Part shown: piece by piece, positions 1-13,924 of the stretch
Numbering within the stretch: position 1 is the stretch's first letter
Layout: the number at the start of each line of letters is the position of its first letter
Assembly: GCA_013146195.2 (NCBI GenBank)
Contig: CM028379.1
Coordinates: 108,598,793 to 108,662,792, forward strand
Reading direction: 5' to 3'
DNA length: 64,000 nt
Origin: Codonopsis lanceolata
Lineage: Eukaryota > Streptophyta > Magnoliopsida > Asterales > Campanulaceae
The notes under the pieces: generated by a model
Databases searched by the model: none
What the model saw: the letters and a program-made list of their open reading frames with translations, nothing else
Told to the model about the DNA's origin: nothing
Position numbers and translations under genes: made by a program

Positions 1-1454
1 GTGTTAAGGCAGCGAAAACAAAGCAGAATCTGAACTATCAAGAGTGTTGTTTAGGTAGTACAGATTCTGAAGCAGTTAAACAGTTAATGAGAAATATAAG
101 AACAATTCAAACAGCACACAGAATTTGAAGTGGTTCGTACTGTGAATAGTACTACATCCACTACCAAAGTGGTTAGTTTTGGATTTTAAAAGTGCACTTG
201 TTTATCCACTAGGTTTATGAGTAAGATCTCTAATGGATCGCGTACAAAATAAGTTTTTAACCAAGTGTATAATGGTGAGAGAGACAATCAATGATTAATT
301 GTTCTCTTCACGTGCAGAATTAAAGAACAGTTTAAAAAACAAACTAAAAGAAGCTGAAACGAATTTAAGATGACAGATCTGCAGCTTCAGAAAGTTTGGT
401 GAAGTGTTAGTCCTTGTCCTTTGATCTCTTGAATGCTTGAGTGTTGAAGATGAAGCTTGAGAGTTTAATGCGCAAGAGTTGTTCTTCAGATCTTCAAGAC
501 TTGAATAAATACCAGGAAGAAATCTTTGGACCGTTGGACTGAGACAGGGTGAACTGTGTCCAACGTTCTTTTGCATTGAATGCAATTCGGCGCTTTGGGA
601 GATGTAACAGCCACAGTCATCAGAGATGCAGTGTGTGCAGAGAAGACATTCCCAATTCGAGTAAGGTTTCAGATTGCAGGCTCTGCAGCTTGGAAAGTCT
701 TCTTAGCCAAAACGGGTAATGTCTTCAGTCTTCAGGTTTCAGGAGACAATCTGGACAGTTGTCATCATGTAGAGTTGACTTCTTGAAAATGAAATTTGAT
801 GAAGACATAAAGACTAGATATTTTCGAAAATATCTAAATAGGTGTACACGTGTCAAATTTTCGTGATTTGGCTCATCTTGATTTTTGACTTTGAGCAGAC
901 TTCAAAGTCTGCTGTTCCTTCAAGGCTGCTGAAGAAGCTAGCAAAACCGCGCCTAAGACTAACACTTAAATAGTTCTAAACAAATTGATTCTAAGACAGC
1001 TTGCCACACTAATCGATGCAGCACCTTTTAGCCAGCATAATAGAATCAGAGGATGACTCAACCAAATCTAGAATTAGGAATCAACACAAATCATGTTCTT
1101 CCTTCATACAACATTTTGTTGGGTTCGTTGTTCTTGTGAAAATAAACTAAAGGTAAAAATCATTACTTCCAAATTAATAAAGAGAAACGAAAAAGAAAGT
1201 TGTAAGGAAATTTATTGCAAGTCATCTTCCTCTCCGATCCCCTTATGGTTAATTTAATTAATTTACAGGTAACAATACTTCAAACTAATAATGTTTGGAA
1301 TCACAAAAAGAGGCAGGAAATTAATTAATAGGGAAGAACAATGTTTTCCCTCAAATTTCTCTTTAATCAAATAAGGAAACTTGGTTGAATATTGAATCAA
1401 ATTATTATATATTTTCTTTAGGTTGTAAGTTGTATCCATTTTATTATCTTCTTA

Positions 1455-1456
<2 letters not shown>
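1..1456. other. Intergenic, nothing recognised
   Basis: No coding exon is recognised on either strand. Open frames near 295-585 (minus) and 580-786 (plus) are short, have no domain I know and no codon-level conservation to test here. The stretch 1-960 could be LTR or other repeat-derived sequence, but I found no second copy in the window. Confidence 0.4.

Positions 1457-1515
<59 letters not shown>
1457..1515. repeat. (TA)n microsatellite
   Basis: An uninterrupted TA dinucleotide run of about 59 bases. It sits just before a hAT-like terminal sequence. Such runs are highly variable in length in plants. Confidence 0.95.
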
Positions 1516-1519
<4 letters not shown>

Positions 1520-1571
1520 TAATTATACTATATTAGTATATTATATATAATAAAATAATAATAAATACACA

Positions 1572-1734
1572 TTGATCCGCTTCGGTCTGGTTCTACGTTT
1601 TTGGTTTCTGGAATCGGGGACCGACCCAATTATCCGGTTCTGTAAAAATTCATATCCAGGACCAATCCAAAGTATTGGTCCGGTCCATTTTTGACTGGTC
1701 CGATCCGGTTTCGAAAAACTTCTGCCCACCCCTA
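1572..1734. mobile_element. Right end of a hAT-like MITE (partial)
   Basis: The segment is rich in CCGGT/ACCGG words and ends in CTGCCCACCCCTA. Read on the minus strand this starts TAGGGGTGGGCAG, the typical terminal sequence of plant non-autonomous hAT elements. I could not find the matching left end, which may have been lost in the adjacent TA repeat. No target duplication was established. Confidence 0.4.
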
Positions 1735-1789
1735 ATTTAATGGAAGTAATAACTTTAGCTTGTGGTAAGTTAAAGTTAGGGATAAGTTG

Positions 1790-3080
<1,291 letters not shown>

Positions 3081-4659
3081 TTTACTTAAAACCATTAAGT
3101 TAGATAATTTAAGCAGACTAAGTTTTTAAAGTCTTAAAAATTCCTTCAGATAGCATTTCTTTTAACATGCACAACTATCGACTGACACTTTTAATATAAC
3201 TTTTAAAATCAATCTTTTCCAGATTTGTTCAAACATGATATTTCTAATATTTTCCTTATTTGTGCTATGATAAATATATCATGTCTTATATCCTACATAC
3301 AAAATCCTTATGGTCTTCTAAAAGTATTCTCTCATCAGATTGGATTGGATTGGATTTCAATTTTAAATATTGCCTCCAACGGTTTGAATCACAAGCTACT
3401 ATAAATAAAGACCTTGGAAGCAACAATTTGAAGACAACTAAAGCATTTATACTATTTCAAACAGAATTATCTCTTAAAGTACCTCAGCAAAAACATTAGC
3501 TAGATAGTCTTTGATCTCTATTCATCTCTAACTATTTGTTTTGACAATCATTGTTTAGACATTCCTTACTTCTTTTATATTCATTAAGGAATCTTTTGAT
3601 TGTCCCAAAAGTCATTAAGACATAAAAAATTATAATTATTATTAAAAGTGTCATTTTATAATTAATCATTTTATTACTTCTTTTTATAAATTGGCTTTCA
3701 GTTCTTTTCTTATAATTTATGATCTTTTCAAAACATCAAACTATATCAGTTAGCTGACCTATTTTCCCTTTCTAGTTGACAGCGTCTGTAACTCAAAACT
3801 TTCAGCTAGCTGACACTATATCTGTTGACCGACTAAAGCTATATTTTCTGCTGCAACTTTTGAAATCTTTCAAAATGACCCTCAAAGTTTTAAAAAGCTA
3901 TTCACCCCCTCTAGCCTTATTTGTTGTCAACTGGACTTACAAGCTCAAACTACGTTTCAAAGTGAAGATGTCAAATATGAAAAATTTGGATGTATACGAT
4001 TTGGTAGTATTTTATGGAACAAATTCAAGGGCCGCTTGGATTTGAGTATTCGAGATCAATTCTAAGAACCCATGGTGGGGTGCATGATGGGCGAACAATA
4101 ATAGGGATAAACGGTTGATGTAATTTGAGCCAATGTGGAGATTTGTTATAATTATGTCTCAAACTAGTGATGCTCCCATGCGTTGAACAGTTTGTACACT
4201 AGTATAAAATTATATACTCAATTAAAGTTGAAGAATATACAATTAAAAAGTTTAATATGAAAAAATAAAAAATTAAATTAAAGATAGATCACATAAATTT
4301 CAAAAAGTAATTATAAATTTATTTATATGTATTTCCTTATTCAGAAAGGGAGGATTTGATGGAATTCAACAATCTTCGTCATTCGTTAAGTCAACAATTG
4401 ATAATAGACATGTGCCTTTAAATGACAAAATTTGATAGAGATAATAATTTCCGATATTTCCTATCAATGTAGTAGCTATAAAAAAACGTTGGTTATTGAA
4501 AATATAAACATATAAAAATATATTTTATATCCTCACATTCTCTTTCTTCTTCATACATCGTTCTTCTTCATCTTCATTTTGTGTTTCTGTGTATGATTCA
4601 AAATAAATTTACTTTTGTGTTTGTGCTACTGTGCATAGTTTGATGAGAGATCTAAATAT
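3081..4659. other. Intergenic, nothing recognised
   Basis: AT-rich sequence with no domain-bearing ORF. Open frames at 3260-3499 and 3776-4045 have no recognisable family. Confidence 0.4.
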
Positions 4660-5030
4660 AAATCTGTTCTTTTTTAAATACCCTTTTTGAAACTCGATGC
4701 ATCAATTTTGAATCACAATGTATCATTTGTAAATTGTGATGCATCGACTTAGATGTAGGATGTAGGTAAGATGCATTAATTTTGAATTATATGTTGATTG
4801 TGTACATGAAATAAGAGAGATGAAAGTTTGGTACATTATGATTTAAGGCGCTATGCACAAATTAGATTATGTGATTTAAATTGATGAATTGATTAAGTGA
4901 TCCGTAGCGCGCATTCAGTTCATTAAGAGTCGTAGTCTTTTCGCTCTAAGTGTCTTTTTTAGTTAAAAAAAACATAAAAAACTGTAGCGGTTAAAAATTT
5001 TACATAGTGGACGGACCCGAATTTCTCCCT
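4660..5030 (+). repeat. Dispersed repeat, copy 1 (pair with 15885-16415)
   Basis: Shares ordered blocks with 15885-16415 in the same orientation: GATGCATCGA/CTTAGAT words, a GTGATTTAAATTGATG block, GTGATCCGTAGCGCGC (GTAATCCATAGCGCGA in the other copy), a GTAGTCTTTT block and the closing GGACCCGAATT(T/C). The family is unknown to me. No terminal repeats or coding capacity are visible. Confidence 0.65.
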
Positions 5031-7019
5031 AAAACAAACAACAACAAAAAATACTCAAAATATTCAAAATTTCACGTTACCCAAATTTCTCAATTGATTC
5101 CATCCAAATTATTATTACTTTAATGAACAACAAATATTACTCCAATTATAACCAATCTGGCCCAAAAAAAATCTCAAGCACTTGTCATATATATAAAGAA
5201 ATTTTCACTCTTTAACCTAAAAACCTCACCCCCACTCACTCTAACCTATATACACATCGCCTCACTCTCACTCTTAATCAATTAAGTCGTCTAAAAGGTC
5301 ACCTTTCTTATTTTTATAGTATTAAACCTTTGAAATTCCTCCATTGAACATGAGGCAACGACTTTTCATCTCTTCAAACCCTTCGTTTCAAAAATTCATC
5401 CGCCGACTTTCCCCAACCAAAATAGAATCAGATCAAATCATTTCGTAACAAGGTGCATTAGATTTTTTTTTTATAAAGTATTCAACTTTGTATTTCAATT
5501 TTGTTAAATCTTAGAGCTTAATTTTACTTACTGAACTAAATGGTTTATAATAAAATCCAAGTATTTATGCTTCTTTACCTAATTATTTTTTTAAATACAG
5601 TTTAAATAAGTTGAGACTTTTTTATATTTTCAATATTTAACGTTATACCCAATTTTTTTATATTTTGAGTATAGAAAAAAATATAGATTTCGATTTTTTA
5701 GATTTGTATTTTGAAGATCTATTTTTTAAACATTTTTATAATTAAAATACATCTATTTTAAATCACTTGTATCTAATGTAGTTGTTTACTTCAAAATTGG
5801 TCTCTTTGTAGTTACTAATTTATTTGTTTTTCATCTCTACATTTTAAATTCCTTTGATTTAATTATATTTTATTTATAAATATTCATTATTCTGTTTTGA
5901 TAAAACCAAAATTGAGAAATTTGTAGTCATATTGCATATTAATAAATAAATATTGGTTACCAATAAATCTGTATCAGTTTGAAGATCATTAAATTGTATT
6001 AAATTTAGCACATACACTAGAACCTGAAGTTTATTAAATTATCATAATTTGTTCAATACATCTTTAATCTTAGGCATTGCATATGTTTAAGCTATTTATT
6101 GATTACAAAGGTACTTTGAGAATTTAATAATTTCGCATATATAACTGTTTTCAGTTTATTGTAGCTCCATGATCTCTAGAAAAAAAAAAGGACCAAGTAC
6201 ATTAGATCCTAAGCAATCGAAATAAAAAAGAATATAATAGATATTACAGGTTAGAAAGATACCTTTACATTGTAAATATACATTTTGCACGAAAAACCGT
6301 TGAGTTATCTAGGCTTACCCTTGGTCTGGATGTCTCTAAGCAAAATGAGAGAGGGAGACATTTTATATAGATTTCTTCTATATTGGTGTGTTATCCTTAG
6401 TTAATTTTAGCACTAATGTTCAACAAACAAAATTGTAACAAATTTATAGTGGTTTTATCTTTGAAAATTGCTCGAGAAGAGAAAAGCTAAGGAACTGTCT
6501 AACTCCCTTAGGCTTCCAATTACAGCCAAAGAAATTAATTTTCAATGATAATTTATGTAATTGTTTTGATAATCTATTCATTTATCATTCAATTGATAAG
6601 CGATTATTAAATTCAACAATTAAAATAAATAATTATTTATTAGCTCATTGAAATTTCAATATAGTTAAAAAAATCATAACTATTTTTTATATTGCCGGAT
6701 GTGAATGAGGTTGAAATAGTTTGGTATATATTGTTGTCAATTGTATCAAGTCAAAGAAAGAATGTCAAAAGTTTTCGGATTTATTTATCTAATTAATTTT
6801 GATTACAAATTCGTTTCATTTCCTAATGCATTAATGACACATATACAATGTAGAAGTGTTGTCATTTTTGAAAATTGCATTTTGACGGGAACTTTCCAAA
6901 AATCGCACCTCTCCTTTTATATATGTATAGATTGTAATATGATTAGTTTTTATTATTCTTTTGGATTAGGAAGCCTAATCCTGATTAACTTAGGACTAAG
7001 CATAGTGAATATGACTCAT
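5031..7019. other. Intergenic, nothing recognised
   Basis: AT-rich, with long T and A runs. No convincing exon or element ends. Confidence 0.4.
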
Positions 7020-7400
7020 ATAAATATGGGGGTTCGTTCGTTATGTGGAGATTCCGGCCGAGTTTGTGAGACACGAATTGGAGACGGATGACACGACACG
7101 TGGTGAAGGGTCTCAAGGTTTTGGCGGTGTAAGACAAAATAGTGTGTGCCTATTTTGGGTTGTGAGAGGTGTGGTACTTTGTAAGATCGTATCAATCCTT
7201 GTAACTCTTATCCTAGGTATGGTAAATAGATTGAAAAATCTCTATTGTAATTCATCATCGTTTATAGTGAAATTGTTGCTTACCTTGAAGTGGATTAAAC
7301 CACCTAAAATCTTTTGTTCCCTTTTGCTTTATTCCGTTCTATTTTCTATTATCTTGCCATTATTCATCCAAATATTTGGTGCTTATTATTTTCGACCGAT
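7020..7400 (+). other. Possible solo LTR-like sequence
   Basis: The stretch reads like the R/U5 part of a Tork-type copia LTR: a block near TTGTAACTCTTATCC, then GTGAAATTGTTGCTTACC and a TGGATTAAACCACC word pair. I could not define its ends or a target duplication. The 183-codon open frame across it (7045-7596) has no recognised domain. Low confidence. Confidence 0.25.
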
Positions 7401-9404
7401 TCGCTTCTTCATTGAAGATAGAAACTTAGAATTTTTAATTCAAGAATTTCCCCCTTTTTATAACAAATATGTATATGTATTCTTGGTTTTTGGCTTTCGT
7501 TATCCACTTCAGAAATTTCATAGTGCGGCTCCAATTCCAATTCCAATTACAATTACAAGCCATGGAATTGAGGTATCTAAATATACCGGAGTATAGTTGT
7601 GATTTGTGAAAGGAGGTTGATTAAGCAATTTGAGAATATTCTCCAATATCTCTCTTACTATAAAAGTCAAGCTTGTTTCTTACAATTTAATAGATGGACA
7701 AAAATAACTCTTCACCAAATAAACCATCCACCATTTAATTACGGACAAAACAAGTAAATTTACCATGACAACAAATAATGTTTGGACAAAAATAGCCTCA
7801 AATATAATAAATCATCCCCCATTAATTAAGGTCAAAGAAGTAAATTTATCAGAGACTAATTAATTCCATTAATAATCAAATAATAATTTGATCCCTTGAC
7901 TTGTACATATTTTAAAGTTAGGTCCTACAATTTTGAATTCTATTTATTTCGTCTTGTATTTTTACTTTTTTATTAGTTTCCCCCTCCTACCATTATCGCT
8001 ACAAATGTCATCCAATATTTTCTAAAATAACAAAAATACCCTTACTCGGTCAAGAGACTAAAACTTTATTTGAAACTAAACAATAATATGGTATTACTTT
8101 CTTAAATAATATGGTTTTACTCAGTAAAGACATTATAGAAGTAAATGAAAAAAATGTTACTATAATAATAGATTTGTTAGTGAGTATCAAGATATTAAGC
8201 AAAAATATGTAGCATCTTTAGCTATTACCCATGAATAAGCTAAGAGAAGTGGGTAAAGAAAATGTGTCATAATGTCAATAAGATAAAGAAAATGAAAGAA
8301 CCAATTGATGAATTTGTACGTTTTGTTACAAAAGAAAGCAAAAATCTACAGTTTATTTTTTGAATTTTCAGACTACTACAAGCAACCTTAAAAACTATCA
8401 TATTGGTCCTAACTTATAAATATTACAAACAAACCACTGTTAGTAATCACAAATAACTAGGTTTAAAATATTTTACTCCTTCCCATAACTGGGTTCCAAA
8501 CCTCTAACCTCTTTTGGTCTTAACTTGCTTGCTCCTCTTCATAGAACCCGAAGTAGTTACGTGTGAGAATCTCTCTATTCCCCTCCCATAGCTATCAACT
8601 TTCTTTTCTTCTACCACAACTCTCCTTTAATTGAAAGAAATTTTCACCAATCAACATCCTTTCAAGTAGTTCCATCCTAAATTAGATTCTCTCCTTGCTT
8701 AGTAATTTGACACCGAAAGTGGATAGGAAGTAAGAAATGAGAGACGTTCGAGAAAGAAGTCCGACTAATCAGAAGCTAAAGAGATTCTATGTTTCTATTT
8801 TAGCAAGGCGAGGTGAATGCGTTTCTTGGTGATGGTGATGGCGGTGCTTACGATCCGGAGGGATGACGGTGTTAGGGGCGATAGTGACAGTGATTTTAGG
8901 GATGACAATGGTGGTTTAAATGAAATACATCGTTGTGAGATTTCCTAATCATCAATTTTTCAAATATCCATATGGGTTTCAAATTCAATTTGAAATTTTG
9001 AAAATTCAAAAAAAAAAATGAATTTGAGTTTGTAAAAAGTGAAATTTAAGGTTGTGGTGGACCTGGTGGTGGTGTGTTTATCATTGATAGGTTTTCCAAA
9101 TAGGTTACTTCGAAAGAAGGAGTAAGGAATTAGAAAAGGAAATAAAATTATTAAATTTTGGACTAATGGTAAAATTTGAGGTGGTAGTGGTGGTGGTCGT
9201 GAGTTTATGAATGATGGGGTTGACGAAAGAAAGTGAGGGCTAAAAAATAAATTTTTATTTTTTATTTTTTTGGAGTAATGCATTTTTAACTTTGAATTTA
9301 AATATCAAAGAAAGTATAACTAATTTTGGATTATTTAAATAATTATTTTTTAATGAAAAAATATTTTAAATATTAAATTGCAAACTAAATGATGAAATTA
9401 TAAC

Positions 9405-9550
9405 AAATCCCACTTTGTGCCACAAGCAAAATGACCAAAATAATCTTCATGTACATGATTTTCCATCACTATTTTTAATGTCCGTGGACGGGAGAAGACA
9501 AAGTGGGACAAATAGAAAAAACATGTAGGAAAGTGAGACATCATAGGTTG
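9405..9550 (+). repeat. 150-bp internal motif, unit 1 of left arm
   Basis: Shares order and wording with 10930-11100 and 12585-12740: AAAATGACCAAAATAAT, a CACGTGA/CATGTAC word, ACTATTTTTAA, GTGGGACAAATAGAAAAA, GAAAGTGAGAC and AGGTTGGG. Each unit has an inverted partner in the right arm (about 26570-26690, 24960-25135, 23290-23440). Confidence 0.7.
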
Positions 9551-11862
9551 GGAATGACATTATTAGAGGTATATGAAAAATTGTAACTATAATAATACAT
9601 TGGTTGGTGAGAATCGAGATATTAAACAAATCTATAGCGTGCTTAGTAATTGCGTGTGAATATGCTAAGAGAAACGTGTTAAGGAAAGGTGCTATAATGT
9701 CAAGAAGATAAAGAAAAATGGAGAACTTAGTTACCAAATCTGTGCGTTTTGTTAGAGAAGAAATTAAGTTAGAATCGATAGAAAAGTTATTTGAAGAAAG
9801 TAGTTCCACTTAACGGAAGCTAAAGATATGTTATTTGTGGACACATTTCTTGGTGGTGGTGATAGCTGTGGCGGTATTTGCAGGGATGATGGTGGTGGTG
9901 GGGGCGATTTTAAGTATGACAATGGTGATTTAGGTGGAATACCACATTAAACAAAAAAGTAAGAAATTAAATTAAGAAATAAGATAAAATTAAAAAAAAT
10001 GATTTCTAGGCTAATGGTGTTATTTGAGATGGTAGTGGTGGTAATGGTGGTGGGTGTATGAATGATGGGTGTATAAATTAAATAAATTCTAAATTTAATT
10101 ATCAGACAAATTAAAATAATAACATTGCTAATCTTACAACTAATTTTATAATTTTCCTTACTACTAATCTTTCAAGGGCAAAAATGTCTTTTTTCAAAAT
10201 AACATTGCACTTCTTCAAAACATAGTTATAAGGAAAGTAGTATAATTAGTTTTAAGGATAACATTTTCCTTACCATTTCTCTTCATTCAAGTCCGTCCCT
10301 CTTTCCGATGAATTCGTCGATAAGGGTTATGTGTTTTTTATTAATCGCATGTTTTTACTAGAGTTTTTAGTAAGTATATTATATACTCTCTGATTTCTAC
10401 TTTAGGTGTGACTTTTGTATGAGATAGAATGAGGAAGATTAGAGATGGAGTTTGGCTAGAATTGAAGAAGGACGGCGTCAAAGTTGTGATAGGCGTGACT
10501 GGAGTGGGAAGGGTTTGGGCTGGAGATGGTGGCTATTATGGTGGAGCGAGAGATGGGCACTTGCACCGGGAGAAGAGGGAAGGAGATGGTGTGATATTAG
10601 AGTTTTTTTATTTTTAATATATTTACCCCTAAAGCAGATAATGAAAATATCATTTTTGCCCCGCACGTGGAAGACCATATGCTATTTAACGTGAATATTC
10701 TAACATCCATCACGGATAGGGTGGAAAATGGAAAAAAAAAATGTAACATCAGATATCATTATGAGACAAACCTTAGGTTGGGGTGCATTATACGATTTGG
10801 TGGATACCTTGGGGGAAATTGTAATTTGGTCATATAATTATTTTTGAATTATTGAAACAATTATTTATTATTTTTTTTATTTAAAAACATATTTTAAATA
10901 CTAAATGGTTAATTATATAATAAAGTTATCACTAAATCTCATTTTCGACCATAAGCAAAATGATCAAAATAATATTCACGTGACATGCACATATCATTTT
11001 CCGTACGTTACTATTTTTAACACTCATAAACGGGAGGGAGTAAAGTGGGACAAATAGAAAAATAAGGTATGAAAGTGAAACACTTCGTAGGTTGGGGTTA
11101 AATGTGAGATTTAGTGTGTAATTTTGGGAGCTAATCATATGTTTGCCCCATCAAAATTAGTCCAAAATACACATTGTCCCCTAAGGTATCCACCAAATCC
11201 ACTTTGGCCCTCAACGTAATTTTGTAGCATTTCCATATTCCATATCAAATTTGGTGATTGTGATGTAACGTGTGGTAATCGTAGTGATAAAAATGGTAGC
11301 GAATAATGATTAAGATCAAGAATTTGCTCTAATCAAATCATAAACCATATCAATGGTGCCAAAGAGAAATTTGTTTGAGCTTAAGCTAGGGATGATGAAG
11401 ACAGATTGAATCATGACGTGCCTCAACATTGTCGTATACATCTGTGATGAGTTCAAATATGAGTTTTAAAATTCATCGTATATGCTTATTGATGTAATTC
11501 ATTGTGTTTATGGCCAAGTCCAAAGAATTCAAGAATATTATCAATGTTTAATTGGAACTTGTTGGTTCATCAAGTTAACAAGGAAACCAAACAAATCAAG
11601 TCCAAGTTATTAATCAAGACTAGGCCCTAGTCTTGGATTGGTCTAGCTCAAAAGCACAAGAAGAAGGCCCAATTTGGAGTGGAATTTTTGTGAAAGGTTC
11701 TTTTCATCAACAAAGGAGGCATCATGAAAATTCCATTCAAGTAGTTGGATCCATTCAACACTCAAAAGAATGAGATCCTCTTCTTGTGTTTTATCTCTCT
11801 TTGATATGATTCCACACTATTTTTATTTATTTTTCTATATAAAAATTCGAATAAAAGATTTA

Positions 11863-12451
11863 GTGTTCGTTTGTTGCAGCTTATTTGAAGTGATTTTTGA
11901 CTTTTCGCTTTGAAAAAGTCATATTTAGAATGTTTGTTTCAGCTTATAAGCCAAAAGCCAATAAGTAAAGTACAACACCCTTTATGTATTGAAAAGCCAA
12001 AGCCAAAAATCCAAAATTTTAAGTTTTTTTGGATGTTTTTAAAACATGAAGACAACTTATTCATTAATAAATATTTGATTATCCTCATTTCATCCTTTTA
12101 TAAAATATATATAAAAATATGAATACTAATTTTCAAGTTTTTTTAACAAATAATTATAACAACTCATAAGCAGCTTTTCAACAACTGTAACAAACAGTTT
12201 ATCATACAATCATCTACAAGTTATTCAGCCACCAGCTTAAGCTATCAAGGATTCAATGACATTGCCTCTTCGGCCCCAACCAAGGAATCCCTCAGCTAGG
12301 ATGCACCGTGCATTTGGTTCTATACTTGATCTAGTTCTCGGCGATATTCAACTGTTATCCGAGTTCATAGTTTGGGCTCCTAGAATATGGTCCCCTTGGG
12401 GCTTTCTATTTGATTGGAAGGTATAAGCCATCAGCCACAACAAACAAGCCC
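11863..12451. mobile_element. PIF/Harbinger-type MITE carrying plastid DNA
   Basis: Terminal inverted repeats GTGTTCGTTTGTTG and, on the other strand, GGGCTTGTTTGTTG, flanked by the 3-bp duplication TTA expected of PIF/Harbinger elements. The inverted arm at 23540-23575 reads straight through AAAAGATTTATACACTC with a single TTA, an unoccupied site. The 5' half has further imperfect inverted AGCTTAT/ATAAGCT words. The 3' half holds an unrelated, GC-richer insert of about 166 bp (see 12251-12416). No transposase is encoded. Confidence 0.8.
12251..12416 (+). other. Plastid ycf2-like fragment (NUPT) inside a MITE
   Basis: This stretch differs sharply in composition from its surroundings and is open throughout on the plus strand. 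Its translation contains FIVWAPRIWSPWGFLFD, which I recognise from the C-terminal region of the plastid protein Ycf2. The match ends at TTTGATTG, where the MITE terminal sequence resumes. The identification is by memory of the family, not by a search. It is a truncated non-functional copy. Confidence 0.6.
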
Positions 12452-13213
12452 TTATACACTCTTGAGTTTTATCTCACTTAACATTTAAACAAGATGTCAT
12501 TGTTGGAGAAGAAGCAGAGAAAGCGTTGTCGGAGAATAAGAAAATTAAGTTTCTTTTTGGGTAATAAAAGCACATAAAACATTGTTTAAAATGACCAAAA
12601 TACCATTCACGTGAAATACCATGTGCACCTTAACATCATATTGGTAACCTTAGTAGTGTCTAGGAGGCAAACTAGAAAAAACTTATACAATGAGATATGA
12701 AAATGACACAAAAGTTATATTGGGTGGTAAAGTGAGACTTTATAGATACTCTGGGTGAATTTTGTATTTTAGAGTGTAAGTATATACTTTGGGATTGTGA
12801 GTTTGATTTCTATAACACAATTTATTATTTTCCAAAGAGAGTCATAAATTCCAAAAACGATATAAACAAAGTCTCCAACAACAATGTGTTCATCTAAGAA
12901 AGTAAGTTTGAATTGTTTTCAATTCCAATACCGATAAAAGTGAATGAATTCATGTTTAATTGGTATTAAAAAAAGATTTAAAAATAACCAATAAAAAAGA
13001 CAAATGTGTAGGATAAGTTATAATATAATGACTAAAAGCTTATATTATAAATGACCGAAAAACCTAAGCACACAAAAACACAATTTATAAGTCTAAAAAA
13101 CTGTAAAAATTAAAACACAAAAATAATCCAATAATTAAACAAAAAAGTTAAGAAACTGATAAATCACTTAAAAAAACTATTAACACCACGTGCGTTAACC
13201 ACGTGCAACATAC

Positions 13214-13924
13214 GTAAACCTTACTTAGTTTAATCAAAAGTCAATTTTGGCTACTATGATCTCAATATTTGTTTTTTCACAGGATCATGTTCCAAGAATT
13301 GTACATTTAAATGAATCATAAAAAAAAGTAATATATCCTTCCATCTTGCTTCCCTCTGCAACGGTGAGCCTGCTAAATATTAAGCGATTAAGGTCCAATC
13401 TGTGACCTTAGCTGGAAAGTGCAAATCATAAGGAATTTATGTGGGAAAAAAGTGTTGATAATATCATAGCCACGTCTTAATGAAGTTCAACCCTTCAAGG
13501 AGCTCTTAAGTTAACATGGTGTGGTCTTCTTAAACTGTTTAGTATTGATTCCAATCGTACCAACCCAACATTGTTATGAAAAATCTGCTTGCCCTAAAGT
13601 TAATTTTATCCATTATGCAAGATTGCTGACTACATTGCTACAAATGGTCCATTTATTGAATTCTCTTAATACATATAGGCTATAGCCGTCTAATTTTCGA
13701 ATAGAAACTCTTAGAAATATTATCGAACATATAAAAGTGATGTTCCAGGGTCAAAATTCGTTCACGAGCAGACACGTGACAATCACGAGTATAGAGAACA
13801 CGTGCCTAGCTAGCATAGCCAACCTCATCATACATAATGAAGCCCAAGTGTATAACTGACCATGGCCAGAAGCCAAAGCTTGAGATCCATTACTGCCAAA
13901 GGTGTAAGTCCGAATTGCATAATC
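13214..13924. other. Intergenic, nothing recognised
   Basis: Unique-looking sequence between the left arm and a hAT-like repeat. No exon recognised. Confidence 0.4.

Larger units (their letters stand above)
7649..13213 (+). mobile_element. 5.6-kb noncoding mobile block, left arm (Helitron-like)
   Basis: This block is repeated in inverted orientation at 22791-28416, colinear over nearly its whole length. It starts TCTCTCTTACTATAAAAG directly after an A, resembling plant Helitron 5' ends, and finishes near CACGTGCGTTAACCACGTG, which can fold into a hairpin. A CTRR terminus was not found, so the Helitron assignment is tentative. It encodes no transposase. Inside it are three diverged copies of a block of about 150 bp (9405-9550, 10930-11100, 12585-12740) and G/T-rich GGTGGTGG tracts. 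One PIF/Harbinger MITE (11863-12451) is inserted in it and is absent from the inverted copy. Confidence 0.6.

Noticed and set aside
7045..7596. 183-codon open frame as a membrane protein gene
   Set aside because: No recognised domain. The frame crosses LTR-like AT-rich sequence, and the hydrophobic residues follow from T-rich composition.
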